DNA of 64,000 bases from Ridgeia piscesae (Eukaryota > Annelida > Polychaeta > Sabellida > Siboglinidae). The DNA is taken from contig JAODUO010000121.1 in NCBI GenBank assembly GCA_025642075.2, forward strand, positions 229,501 to 293,500, written 5' to 3'. A program made the translations under genes and the position numbers. Numbering within the stretch: the stretch's first letter is position 1; every line of letters starts with the position of its first letter. Shown here piece after piece: positions 1-10,269 of this stretch. The notes beneath the pieces are model-generated. The model was not told the DNA's origin. It worked only from the letters and a program-made list of their open reading frames with translations, and did no database searches.

Positions 1-405
1 CCAAAGGAATCATATAACTGGTCAGCTAGAATATTTGTTTAAGCAGCAAGACGCATAATGTACAACACAATAACACTTTTAAATGAGTAAAACTCACGTA
101 TACCACAATCTTGTCCACACTGTTACCTGCTGTTATCCTGGCAGGTCAACGCCTACGTAAGGTATACCTGGTTGTGTTTGAAAGATCAAAGAGTACTCAA
201 AAGTAGGCTGACAGTGCCAGCAGCCAGCGAGGGCAACTGATAATAAATCAAGGCATTGTGGGTGATTCCTTTTTTATGAAGCATCTTAGCCAATTCACTC
301 ACATACAATGAATAAGTTTGCATGAAGTCAAAGGAAATTTCCTTACTGCACTAGTAAGTGTTTCTTTACACGATGCGGAACACATATTTCATGTAAGATC
401 ACATA
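1..405. other. intergenic, nothing recognised
   Basis: AT-rich DNA with only a short chance ORF. I see no exon, RNA gene or clear repeat on either strand. The ORF at 318-512 overlaps the MITE copy that follows. Confidence 0.5.
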
Positions 406-580
406 AACAAGACCATAGATATTGTCAGTTATGCCTCAAAAGTGAGTGTAAGTGTGTGTTTGTAGTTCATTTTAGGTCATCAGACACGTTTAAAGTTTGT
501 AAACTGCCTTAACAGTTAACATCCATGTGTCCACCAAAACATGTGTGACTGGCAATAATTTGGTCGTGCATAAAGCCCTG
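406..580 (-). mobile_element. truncated hAT-type MITE, copy 1
   Basis: Read on the minus strand from 580, this starts with the same terminal CAGGGCTTTATGCA as the copies at 1755 and 61706. It then follows them (TTATTGCCAGTCACAC, GGTGGACACATGGAT, TTAACTGTTAAG, TGATGACCT) until similarity fades near 406. The distal third and the second terminus are missing, so it is a 5'-end fragment. It is non-coding. Confidence 0.75.
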
Positions 581-1129
581 TACTGAATACATGACCAGGT
601 AATAGTAACAATCTCAACTCTATCCCTGCTACCATCAGTCCATCACATGATGTCAAGTGCATGCATCTGCCACTAACATTCAACTGGAGATGGTAATAAG
701 AAAGTACCTGGTAAAAACAAGTTCTGATAAAAACATTCCGCTAGGAAAACAATTAACATGAAGAAAAGTCATGGAAAGGTAGGTGTTTGCCTAAAGAAAA
801 AGGTACAATTACAAATAATATGTTTTGTTTATAGGAATCAATTGAAATTATAATTATTTACATTTTGTTTTAACAGCATAAACTGTTTTATTTGTTTCTG
901 AACAGTTTCATAAGTTTCCTTATGGTAAGACTTAAAGTAATCCTTTCTCGGTTCTTTGGTACTTTCTGCTTTTTATTACAGTTCATTAATCCAAATTTTT
1001 GTCATAACAATTTTGTTTTTATTCTAACCCTATCTTTCTGTAATTAACTTACACTCTCAAAGAGTAAAACAGAATTGTTTTATAAACACCTGTCCACCAC
1101 ACATTCCACATATCATACTCTGCTCCAAT
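581..1129. other. intergenic, nothing recognised
   Basis: AT-rich unique-looking sequence with no supported exon or repeat. Confidence 0.4.
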
Positions 1130-1335
1130 CTACAGCTAACAATCTGCAGCAAACACTATCTGGCTAACACACCAAACTAATACCCTTTGGTTAAAACACA
1201 CTGATTACTCATTCCACCTAACATTATGGCTAACATTCTCCACGTAACATTCTCCAGTTAACATTTTCCAACTAACAATCTCTACTAAACACTGCAAATA
1301 TGACACCGGCTAACACTGCAGCTAATGCTATGCTC
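1130..1335. repeat. degenerate short tandem repeat (CTAACATTCTCCA-like)
   Basis: Variants of a short C/T/A-rich word (GCTAACAC, CTAACATTCTCCA, GTAACATTCTCCA, TTAACATTTTCCA) recur every 15-25 bases. It reads as a decayed minisatellite. The word CTCTCCACTTATTTGAGTAT also occurs twice nearby, at about 1349 and 1450. Confidence 0.5.
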
Positions 1336-1374
1336 TGAGTGGGATTACTCTCCACTTATTTGAGTATAATTTAA

Positions 1375-1398
1375 CTTACTTTGGAGCTCCAAAGTAAG
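1375..1398. repeat. 24-bp perfect palindrome
   Basis: The two 12-bp halves (CTTACTTTGGAG and its complement) meet without a spacer at 1386/1387, and complementarity extends imperfectly outward. It could extrude as a hairpin. No gene is adjacent. Confidence 0.75.
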
Positions 1399-1754
1399 AT
1401 AAATTACACAACAATAAACCATTCTTGGGCCATGAACAATATGTTCACTACTCTCCACTTATTTGAGTATTAGTCTCCATCTAACACTAACAGCTAATGA
1501 TAACACTCACCAGGTTTAAACTTCACTCTCACTCTAACACTCTTCAAACTTGTCACAAAAGCAGTTCCCCGTGCACTTGACAATGTCCTGCCCTGGGCTG
1601 TGCACCCACTGGTGACTGGGCAGTAATGACTCCGTTTATATAGTGACTGGCAGTAATCTCCAAGATTTCAAGATATACATCACTGTTTACAACTATCAAT
1701 ACAGATATTGACCAAGATTACAATGACATTGACAACTCTTCATTTACGTCATAT

Positions 1755-2048
1755 CAGGGCTTTATGCAGGACCAAATTATTGCCAGTCACACATGTTTTG
1801 GTGGACACATGGATATTAACTGTTAAGCCAGTTTACAAACTTTGAAATGTGTTTGATGACCTGAAATGGACTACAAACCACGTGACCACTATTTATACTC
1901 ACTTCTAAGGCATAACTGACAATATCCATGGTTTTGGAAGACCCTTTTTGCTCCTTCATTTTTTTACCCGTCCACCCTATTTCTACCGATCCACAACGGT
2001 TTTTACCCGTCCACATGACGGTTGAACGGGCCTCTGCATAAAGCTATG
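1755..2048 (+). mobile_element. hAT-type MITE, copy 2
   Basis: About 294 bp, starting CAGGGCTTTATGCAGGAC and ending TGCATAAAGCTATG, so the ends are imperfect terminal inverted repeats around CTTTATGCAG. It is collinear with the copy at 61706-62004 over its whole length. No 8-bp target duplication is evident here, unlike copy 3. It has no coding capacity. Confidence 0.8.
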
Positions 2049-2052
2049 ATGT

Positions 2053-2920
2053 GGATTTGATACATGACAGACTCGTATAGAGTCAGGGTCAAGTATATTT
2101 TATCATGTACTATAAGTATGTGGCAGTTGTTAACCATGTGTATTCTCAAATAAACTAATACAGTTAATTGTAGATCTATAATATAATCATGACAGGCATT
2201 CGATGTTGTATACCACACATAAAAAACAATTGAGACCTATTAGTTTACATTCAAAATAATCATGCCACTTACTTAAAAGTACTTTAATATTTGACATGAA
2301 GTTTGTACAACTGATTACGTACACGTTTGTCATTTGGAAAACCCATGTACAGTGCTGAACTTTTTGCTTAAGTACAAGACAAAATGATAGGTACCTGATG
2401 CCCGCTATTTCGTAATGTTATGCTCAACTTTTTCGCTCCAATGTAACTAACCTGTAGAGTGTGGTGCTTAGCAGAGAATGAATGCAAGATGGACTCCTTC
2501 GTCAAATATATCAGGCAAACAGACTGTCACAACATTGTATTTAAATTAGCTTCATATATCAACTGATGGAGCTGTGGCCCAGTGACCAACATGCACCTTG
2601 CACAGCGACAGAAACCACTTTTAACACATTGTCTGCATACAGGTTAATGGTCACACTTCATGGTGCTATGCATACACTGTCTCTGAAACCCAAGCCGACA
2701 TGCAACAGGCAAGCGCAAGCAACTGATGCAAATTTAATGTAGATTGACAAACTAACACCCATCACCCATCGATGGTGCGAATCAAAACCACTGTTGTATT
2801 AATGGTCACCGAAATAGTTTATGTTGGATGTCCAGCTACTAGTATAATGGTATATGGAGTTATGGACATTACCCCCAGATGTGTTCTGGGGACATTTCCC
2901 CACACTGAAATTAAAGGATG
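2053..2920. other. intergenic, nothing recognised
   Basis: No exon, RNA gene or clear repeat could be supported. Confidence 0.4.
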
Positions 2921-2921
2921 G

Positions 2922-3430
2922 TCATTTCCTTTTTTAAGATATATACAAAGGTTTGGCTAAATTGGCTAAACAACAGTGACAGAACGGTCCACCAAACTGA
3001 GTTGTCCAAGACTGAGATTTGAATATTGGTTCACTAATCGTTTTAATTATTACCCAAGTTTCCTCCATAGAGGAATTTTTTAATAATCCAATGTCTATCT
3101 CACCTAAGGTTTTAAATATTGATGAGAAATGTTGGGCACTATCATGTAACCATGAATGCATGAATAAAAAAGACAAAGCTATGTGGACATTCCCTTTGCG
3201 TTAGGATATATAAAGGTTTGACTAAACTAGTTAAACAACAGTCCACCAAACTAAGTCTTGAGTTAGTCCTCAAACACTAAAATTTGAATAAACTGTCAGT
3301 TCAGCAATTTTGTTAACAGGTTTACCTCATAGATGAATGTTTGGATCAGTCAGTGTCTCTCTCATCTAAGGTTTTACATATTGGTGGGCATTATACATAT
3401 ATGATGATGGATTAAAAAATGAAAGTATGT
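2922..3430 (+). repeat. tandem duplication, unit about 260-270 bp
   Basis: The first unit (about 2922-3185) and second unit (about 3186-3430) share ordered words: AAAGGTTTGGCTAAA / AAAGGTTTGACTAAA, TTAAACAACAG, CCACCAAACT, CACCTAAGGTTTT / CATCTAAGGTTTT, and ATATTG followed by GGGCA. The copies are diverged and have no common reading frame. Confidence 0.7.
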
Positions 3431-4330
3431 AATGAAATATGATAAATATATTGATGATAATTAAATGATACATGACATAGGAGGAATTTCAGATTTTCCT
3501 ATGGTCAAGATTTCGTACAATCTGATAAACCATTCTGTGGCCATCCGTGGGAGAGCTACTATGTAAATATCACAGGATAGAAATATTGAAATTTAGAAAT
3601 TTAATAGGGCTATGATCTATGATTATACACGATGCTAAATTAAAGAACTGAGAACAACACCATGTGACCAGTGACCACCCATATGATTCCGATTGATTCG
3701 TCGTTCTGGCAGACTAATTACTCAAATTAATTTACCTTCTACCAACACCAAGTGTTTCTGTTTGTCAGTTTGCTCGACTTCTGTGGCCTATATTATATAC
3801 ATTCTATATGAGCTTATTTTTATTCCTTGAACATGGTCATCATTTGACTGTTTCAGTTTAGTTCTGAGGTATGACCTATTACAAAACACATGTACCCCGG
3901 TACATAGTGTTATTATGCTTTAAGCCTTTAGTGGTATAATTAATATGGCTTAGAAGTTGTGGTCCTTTGGGGTTGGTCCCAGTGCTACAATTAGTGACAT
4001 TATTACACACCATTTTATTACTGTATTACTGTTGCAGGCTTTGACATTAAAGGGAATAACAACATCTAATGCTTGAATTTGTATTATATTACATCCTTTT
4101 ATTTATTTCCATACCCACCAATCAAAAAAATTAGAAATTCCACACTTTATGCAATGCCATTAGACTTTTTGCAAATATGCATATTTTGTTCACGCTTTGA
4201 TACAATGATACCTTTTGGGTGGAAACAAACATAAAAATGAATTATTATGCGATATTCCACTGGTCATCATAGGGACATACATTTATCCTAAGATTCCTTA
4301 CGAATAAATTTGGTAGAAAAATTGATGTAA
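3431..4330. other. intergenic, nothing recognised
   Basis: AT-rich sequence with no supported exon or repeat. Confidence 0.4.
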
Positions 4331-4331
4331 G

Positions 4332-4920
4332 ATGTTTCACGGAAGCCTGTCTGAGCTTCAAGATCACAGCCGTCTTCAGATCACCTCACCAGCCAGGGGC
4401 GAGTATGTGTTAGACATAGTTTTGACCTCACAGGAGGAATTTGTTGATAATGTCACGATATGTGAGTCACTGGGGTGTAGTGACCACAACCAGATACATT
4501 TTATCATCAAAGTAAAGGGAGAACGGAATAGAAAAATATGGTATAGAATTTTTTCTAACAAAGGACATGAGGAAGTATTTAGCACATGAGGAAATATTCA
4601 GCAAAGATAGACTGGAATAACACACTGACGAATGAGACAGCAACAGAATGCTGGAATATCTTAAAGAGTGAAATTAACTGCCTCATCGATAAATTTGTCC
4701 CCTAGATAAATCAGAGTAAGTGGTAAAACAAAACATCAAAAGAAGCCATTAGAAAAATAAAGCAAATGATGTGGAAGTCATATAGACATACTTGAAGTGA
4801 AGAACAATATAACATTTATAAAGTAGCACTTAACAAAGCGTACTGCTGAAATTATATATTTAAAGAAGTTATTAACAATAGTTAGCTTTTAACATGACAG
4901 CTAGAATTTTTATGCATATG
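4332..4920 (+). mobile_element. non-LTR retrotransposon fragment, end of endonuclease and linker
   Basis: The 4332 frame contains YVLDIVLTSQEEFVDN and ESLGCSDHNQIHF. This matches the C-terminal end of the apurinic-type endonuclease of LINEs, where the SDH is part of the catalytic signature. Similarity continues in a second frame after about 4560 (MRKYSAKIDWNN, ECWNILKSEI, LIDKFVP) and runs into an in-frame TAG near 4702. Degraded Lys-rich linker sequence can be followed to about 4900. The reverse transcriptase is absent. At least one frameshift and one stop make this an inactive fragment. It is probably CR1/Jockey-like; I cannot fix the clade. Confidence 0.7.
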
Positions 4921-6180
4921 TTTGAAGTAAACAGAAAATTAAGGATAAGGTCGGTCCTCTAAAGAAAAATTGATTGATTGATTTGATTTAATATAAAATG
5001 TAAAACATTTTACAGTAGTCCCTCCCTTCACCAGACCCTCTGACGAGTGGACACCTGCTATGTCGGGACACTATCTCAATGTACAAACTGTTCTACCATG
5101 TTAATGTCCCTCTGATGAGGGGACACCTGGTGGACACGGACAGCGGACAAGATATTTTGATTTTCATTCCCTGCTAAGGCAGACATCAAGCATTAATTAA
5201 CCAAAAATCGGTCGAAATATTTTATTTACAAAATGGCGGCGGACAGAGCAGCAAATCTCTCCGTTTTCAATGAACCAAACACAAACAAATTCTACCTAAT
5301 TTACCCAACTGGGTGTGGATAATTTGTTTTATTTCTGGCTGGCTATTGTCTTGTGTGTTTTTCTGTGTCACCGGACAATGGGAATGCCTGTTAAATAATT
5401 GCAATCAAGTCTGGGGCTGAGCTAATGCTCACAGACACTGATGGCACAGACAACAAACTGAACATTGCCCTGAATTGGAGTTATTTAAATCACTTCTTAC
5501 TTTGATGACTGAGCATTGAAGGCAGTCTAATAAATACCTAGGTGCAATGCATACCCCTTGCCTCAGTTGCCTGTCATTGAAATTGTTTATAAGCTTTATT
5601 GGAGCTCCCACAAACAGCTTCGATACCCTATTATCGCATACCTTACAATCTTGTAGAACGAAGTGCAATCCAGTCACATCTATACAAATAATGTCCATCC
5701 ATACATCTACGCTACATGTGGATGTTTTTAAATTTATGTACTTGTTAGCTAAACATTATTATTTTAGTATATTAGACATGTAAATGAAAAACACATTCTT
5801 GTTATTATCAACTGACGAAAGCATGCTGATTTAAATGTCTCCCACCATGCCTCTGTCCCCATGGCTAAGTTTGGCTCACACAAAATAAATGCCATGTTCA
5901 ATTTTACATGTAACTTTGTGTGGGGATTGTTAGGTGCTTTCTGGCCCCCACATTTATTTTGCTTAGATAGCTAGTTGATTAGATAATTTCTTGTGCAATC
6001 CCCATCTGTATAAGCTGTGCACCCTAAAGCTGAAATGATCCAACTCCATTCGTTGTACCACTCCTTAGAGATATCTCTTAGGCAACTTCAGAGTAAATTA
6101 GACGGATTAACTTTGTATTGTTGTAAAGGTGTAGAATTGTGGTAAAGGTGTAGCATTAGAGATAGTGGTACAGTGGTATA
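4921..6180. other. intergenic; YY1-like site near 5230
   Basis: No gene was found. Positions 5230-5240 read AAAATGGCGGC, a match to the YY1 core, in a small CG-containing patch. 5013-5140 contains short G/C-rich words (GGGGACACC, GGACAGCGGAC) that look like repeat debris. Confidence 0.35.
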
Positions 6181-6199
6181 CAGGCTCCCAAAGGGCTAG

Positions 6200-6840
6200 A
6201 GCGGCCGCTATTACATTGTGTTTATGGTAGCCTTCCTGGTAGGGAAGCGATGAGAATGTGGGAGTAGCGCGTCATCTGTCGGGCCATGTGGGGGTAGCGC
6301 ATCATCTGTCAGGCCAGGCTTTAAAAGCCGGCCTGCAGCTGAGCCATATGTAGATGGACAGCGGACGTGGACAGCGACCAGTCACTTAATTGTGCCGGCG
6401 TTGTCGCAAAGGAGAGCTTGTAGAGGAAAACCACTAGGTATGTTGATTATATCACACATGTTGTGAATGTAAGTAGTTTGACTTGTGTTATTGTTATTAG
6501 TTGTATTTTGTATTAGTATTTGTAAACGTGGTGTTTGATATATCATGCGTTTCTGAAGTATTTGTAAATGGTGTGTTTGATATATCATGGGTTTTATAAC
6601 TATTCCTTATAATAGTCTATGTAGATGAATGATGTTGAGAATGGGAGAACTTAAATACTATGCGTTCGTGTACTACGTCAATATATACGTCAATATAATT
6701 ATATGGTTCGGTCACTCTATGTAACATTAGTTTTATTGATTTTTACACCACGTATAGGTGTCAATTATACCAATAAACATTCTCACATCGTCAGTGTGTT
6801 GAGTCTGGTGTTCAACATCACGATCCATTACACTGTTATA
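6200..6840 (+). mobile_element. possible solo LTR or promoter-like unit
   Basis: A near-exact tandem duplication of about 30 bp (GTAGCGCGTCATCTGTC / GTAGCGCATCATCTGTC, 6266-6325) is followed by a TATA-like CTTTAAAAG at about 6320. A GC-richer leader comes next, then AATAAA at about 6773. This order resembles U3-R-U5 of an LTR. TG...CA ends and a target duplication could not be established, so the call is tentative. Confidence 0.25.
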
Positions 6841-7104
6841 ATTAAATATTAATAAACACACTTAATTCTATAAAGTCCGACAGGTACAAACTTTATTTTA
6901 CACTTCAAAATAAATGTAGTAAACTAACAGCCAAATCATACTAAAACTAAAGATACAAATCAAGCACCACGTGGCTCCATTAAACTCTCCACCCGAACCA
7001 ACCTATTCGCTCTCCTAGTCACTGGCCCAAAAGCTCATCTGCCAATGTTGGAATACTGCTGCTACAGGCAGTGGGTGCAGTGGAGCAGGTTGTCATTGTA
7101 ATAC

Positions 7105-7232
7105 CCCAGGCATGTTCAGCGTCCAATAACTTTGGCTATGTGTCAGATATGTCCATAATTTTTACACCGCTGGAAAGCTTAATAGGCCTTCTTTCCAATG
7201 GTGTGACTAACTCAATTTTTTTTACATACAAC
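7105..7232 (+). repeat. dispersed repeat B, copy 1
   Basis: Shares CAGGCATGTTCAG, AATAACTTTGGC, TCCATAATTTTT, GGAAAGCTTAATA and TTCTTTCC, in the same order and orientation, with 37790-37925. It is non-coding and its class is unknown. Confidence 0.65.
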
Positions 7233-8010
7233 TCATTTCGTTAGAACACGACACATTAACGTTATACTTTTAATTGTGGTGTTAGTCTGCTAATATAAAA
7301 TCTGAGGCGCTGTTCGCATTATACAATTTTAGCACATTTATGTATAGACTATTATATGGATTACTACATATTACGAGAAAATGTATTATGATGCATCCGA
7401 TTACATAATTCGATTCCACGATTGCCCAACTGACACGCGGTGTCAGTTACTTATATTATCGCCCACCAAAAAACGGTACTATAAGTGGAATACCTAGCTA
7501 AGTTCGTTGTTTGTAAACCTGTAGCTATAGCAAACCTGATTTCCTACCTCTGTTGCTATCCATTCTGCCAGAAACGCGGTGTATAATACACGGAATGTCG
7601 CTGCAGTTGCATTATGCACGGTAAATGGACATGCAAAGCATGCAACGTCATTTCCTGGCACGAAGTTCAGCGCCAATCAACGTGCAGCTTCAGGCAAAGG
7701 CATTTCTCGGAAGCGGTTTTTTATTTATAACTACGCGCACTGGCGATTAGCCATTAATCGCTTCTGATAGGACGTGGACTAGAAAACCTAATAAGTTTAT
7801 CGAGATTCAGACAATTGTCCATTTTCTGATGCTTTTTTCTTTTACTAGCGGGGAACGCCAATTCCAAGAAAATAGCCGAATATTATTATTAGACATACGG
7901 TAATATTTCATAACACAACAAGCCGTGAGATGGCAGCACTTTTGAGCCCCTCAGGTCTCGGGTGTTTTATTCCAAACAGCCCAAACTTGGGCTAACGCAG
8001 GAGTTGTCCT
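7233..8010. other. intergenic, nothing recognised
   Basis: Short ORFs on both strands show no recognisable protein. No repeat or RNA gene could be supported. Confidence 0.35.
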
Positions 8011-8013
8011 TCT

Positions 8014-8275
8014 CTAGATCGAATTAGTGAGTCCACTACAGGTTACACATTTACCCCCTGTATGGGATCTTTTATTTCCCCTCGCATAAATACCAGATAG
8101 AACGGACCATGTGCACCGGCTTTTAGTATCTCTCCCGAAAGGCACCACAGGCAAATGTAAGGGTGAACGAAATTGCCGAAGTTTCGAAACGGCTGTAGGT
8201 GGGGTTGAACCGGCCACCGTCTCCTCGATTGACATTCTGGCGCTCTACCGCACTACGACGAGAGCTATCACTAAC
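8014..8275 (-). mobile_element. tRNA-derived SINE, copy 1 (minus sense)
   Basis: On the minus strand the sequence carries an RNA polymerase III B box (GGTTCAACCCC at 8211-8201). An A-box-like GTGCGGTAGAGCG lies about 45 bases upstream (8253-8241), at tRNA-like spacing. The following body contains CTGGTATTTATGCGAGGG and AAAAGATCCCAT, which recurs in diverged form at 59225-59400. No complete tRNA cloverleaf is evident, so this is a SINE head and not a tRNA gene. Short ORFs across it are incidental. Confidence 0.6.
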
Positions 8276-8394
8276 AGATGGGAGCTGGGGCACTTCTAGA
8301 CTAGGGCGACTAGAAAGCCTAATAAGTTTATTGAGATTCAGACAACTGTCCAGCACGGATGCAACCGAGTCAAAGCTCGCCGCGCGTTTGTGGC

Positions 8395-8495
8395 AGACGG
8401 TGTGGCGGTCCAGAACGTCGAGCGGTCCAGAACGTCGAAGGTTAGCGGTTCATGTCAAAAGGTTAGCGGCTAATGGCGAAGGTTAGCGCGACGTT
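8395..8495. repeat. small GC-rich tandem repeats
   Basis: CGGTCCAGAACGTCGA occurs twice in direct tandem, followed by three or four copies of AAGGTTAGCGG-like words. This CpG-containing patch stands out from AT-rich surroundings. Confidence 0.65.
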
Positions 8496-8499
8496 ACGG

Positions 8500-10180
8500 C
8501 CCGCGGCTAGCCACTCTGGAATGTATATCCGGTCCAGGATGTCGTTCCACCTCGTTTTGAGTGTTGTTTATGGACTTCTTACATGCGTGACATAGGTTAG
8601 CATCTACTGTGACCAGCGTAAACATGGTGATTGCCGAATTAACATATGAGTGAACCATATGCATGTTATAGTTTATGTTAATCATTTATTGATGCGCTTC
8701 CTTTCTTGCAATTATTATTAATAAACATAATAAAACCTCACAATCAATTGTTACTTGTAATTTTTATAAACAGTGTTTTCTTAATGTCCTTGTCTCAGAG
8801 CGTTGTGCATGTTGTGGCTTCGTTACAGCCATGGTTTTCAATGCAGTCTATAGTACGTGCAGCATTAAATACAAATCCCCGCGTCTTCGTGACATATAAC
8901 TCTGGCAGTTTAAGATATATGTAACTATGTCTACTAGCTGAATGTATTGGATGTAACATGCCCGAATTGGCATAGTTTGTTTGTATATTTTGAAAACAAA
9001 TTAAAATAAAGCTGTATTTTAGATACATACGGTTTAAATTGTGTATGTGATGTAGATATAGCCCATAGAGGTAGTGTGTACAATAAATTCGTCAGGGGAT
9101 GGGTGTGGATCACACTTTTATAATGGCATATATTTGCGTCTATTTTGCATGTATGGAACACATTTTTATAGTGGTTCTATATATAGGATGTTTTGTAGAA
9201 TTAAATTTTTTATTCAAAAAGGCGTTATATGCGATCGCATTGCGATTAATTGTAATAGTATTTTGTTCAATGTTAATTCACATAAATTGATTATTTTTTT
9301 AAATATTTTAACCGCGTATTATATTGTGCAGTTGCATTCCGATTGTGCTCAATGTGTAATTCACACGAACATTGGATGAATAATTTTAATTTCATAGAAA
9401 ACACGCAAACGAAGTTTCAGTTTATTAAATAAGTAATTTAATAGTTTATATACTAATTCTATATAGAGAGAATTGGGTTAATATAACCGGTTAATAGGCG
9501 TTGCTTAATTGTTTTGCGAGTCGTCTAATCGGCACTTCAGAGCTAGTCATCTATCTCGTTGTCTCACGGACTTATATGGTTGTCATGTAACCCTGGTGGA
9601 TACTCTTAGTCACCAGAGGGCACTAGTATGTAAAACCACGCCCAGCTGGACAAAGAGGACAACCTATTAGGCACATGTATGTCCTGCCAGCGACCAGTCA
9701 ACACCTAGTATCGGGACCCAGTATTAATTATCACCAGCGACCTGGTAAGGTTGTTTTGTTGCATTTACTTTATCAGTTTTATGTATGTGTTAAGTTTCTT
9801 GTATTACATGATATGGCATGTTATTATAGTTGGATATATAATCAAGCTACACATAATTATAACTAAATGTCATACATGTTACGTTGGGAAGACGGGCGTG
9901 GCAAGTGAATGTATACAGCCAGTGGCAGTTCAGTGCTGAAGATGCGCGCATGTAATTGAACAACCATTGTTGCATGTTAATAATAGTTACGTGGTTGTAG
10001 GCTATTACACCGACAGCTATCTTCAAGTACTTCATATTTTATCAACAGCGTTATTTTGGATAGGGCATTTAAAAAGTTCTTAATTTTTATTTCGAATTTT
10101 TTAATTCTCGAATGTATCAACGTGTGTATTCCTGTAGTCAATGAGATCATGTTCCCGGTCCACATTTAATTTAAATATCA
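8500..10180. other. intergenic, nothing recognised
   Basis: Strongly AT-rich with many short ORFs in all frames and none recognisable. 9530-9730 is less AT-rich and contains CAGCGACCAGTCA, a word also seen near 6375, so it may be related repeat debris. Confidence 0.35.
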
Positions 10181-10182
10181 TA

Positions 10183-10185
10183 CTT

Positions 10186-10260
<75 letters not shown>
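10183..10260. repeat. (TA)n microsatellite
   Basis: Nearly pure alternating TA with one AAAA interruption. It forms the left edge of the compound simple-repeat block. Confidence 0.95.
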
Positions 10261-10264
<4 letters not shown>

Positions 10265-10269
10265 TAAGA

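Noticed and set aside
5010..5160. CAGTAGTCCCTCCC at about 5013 resembles a pogo/Tigger terminal repeat.
   Set aside because: No matching inverted end or TA duplication was found downstream.
8130..8270. Possible tRNA gene (A and B box on the minus strand).
   Set aside because: The boxes are present but acceptor and anticodon stems do not fold convincingly, and the sequence runs into a repeat body shared with another locus. A SINE fits better.
9074..9379. 101-codon plus ORF, Cys/Ile/Asn-rich.
   Set aside because: AT-rich chance ORF without a recognisable domain, splice partner or codon pattern.
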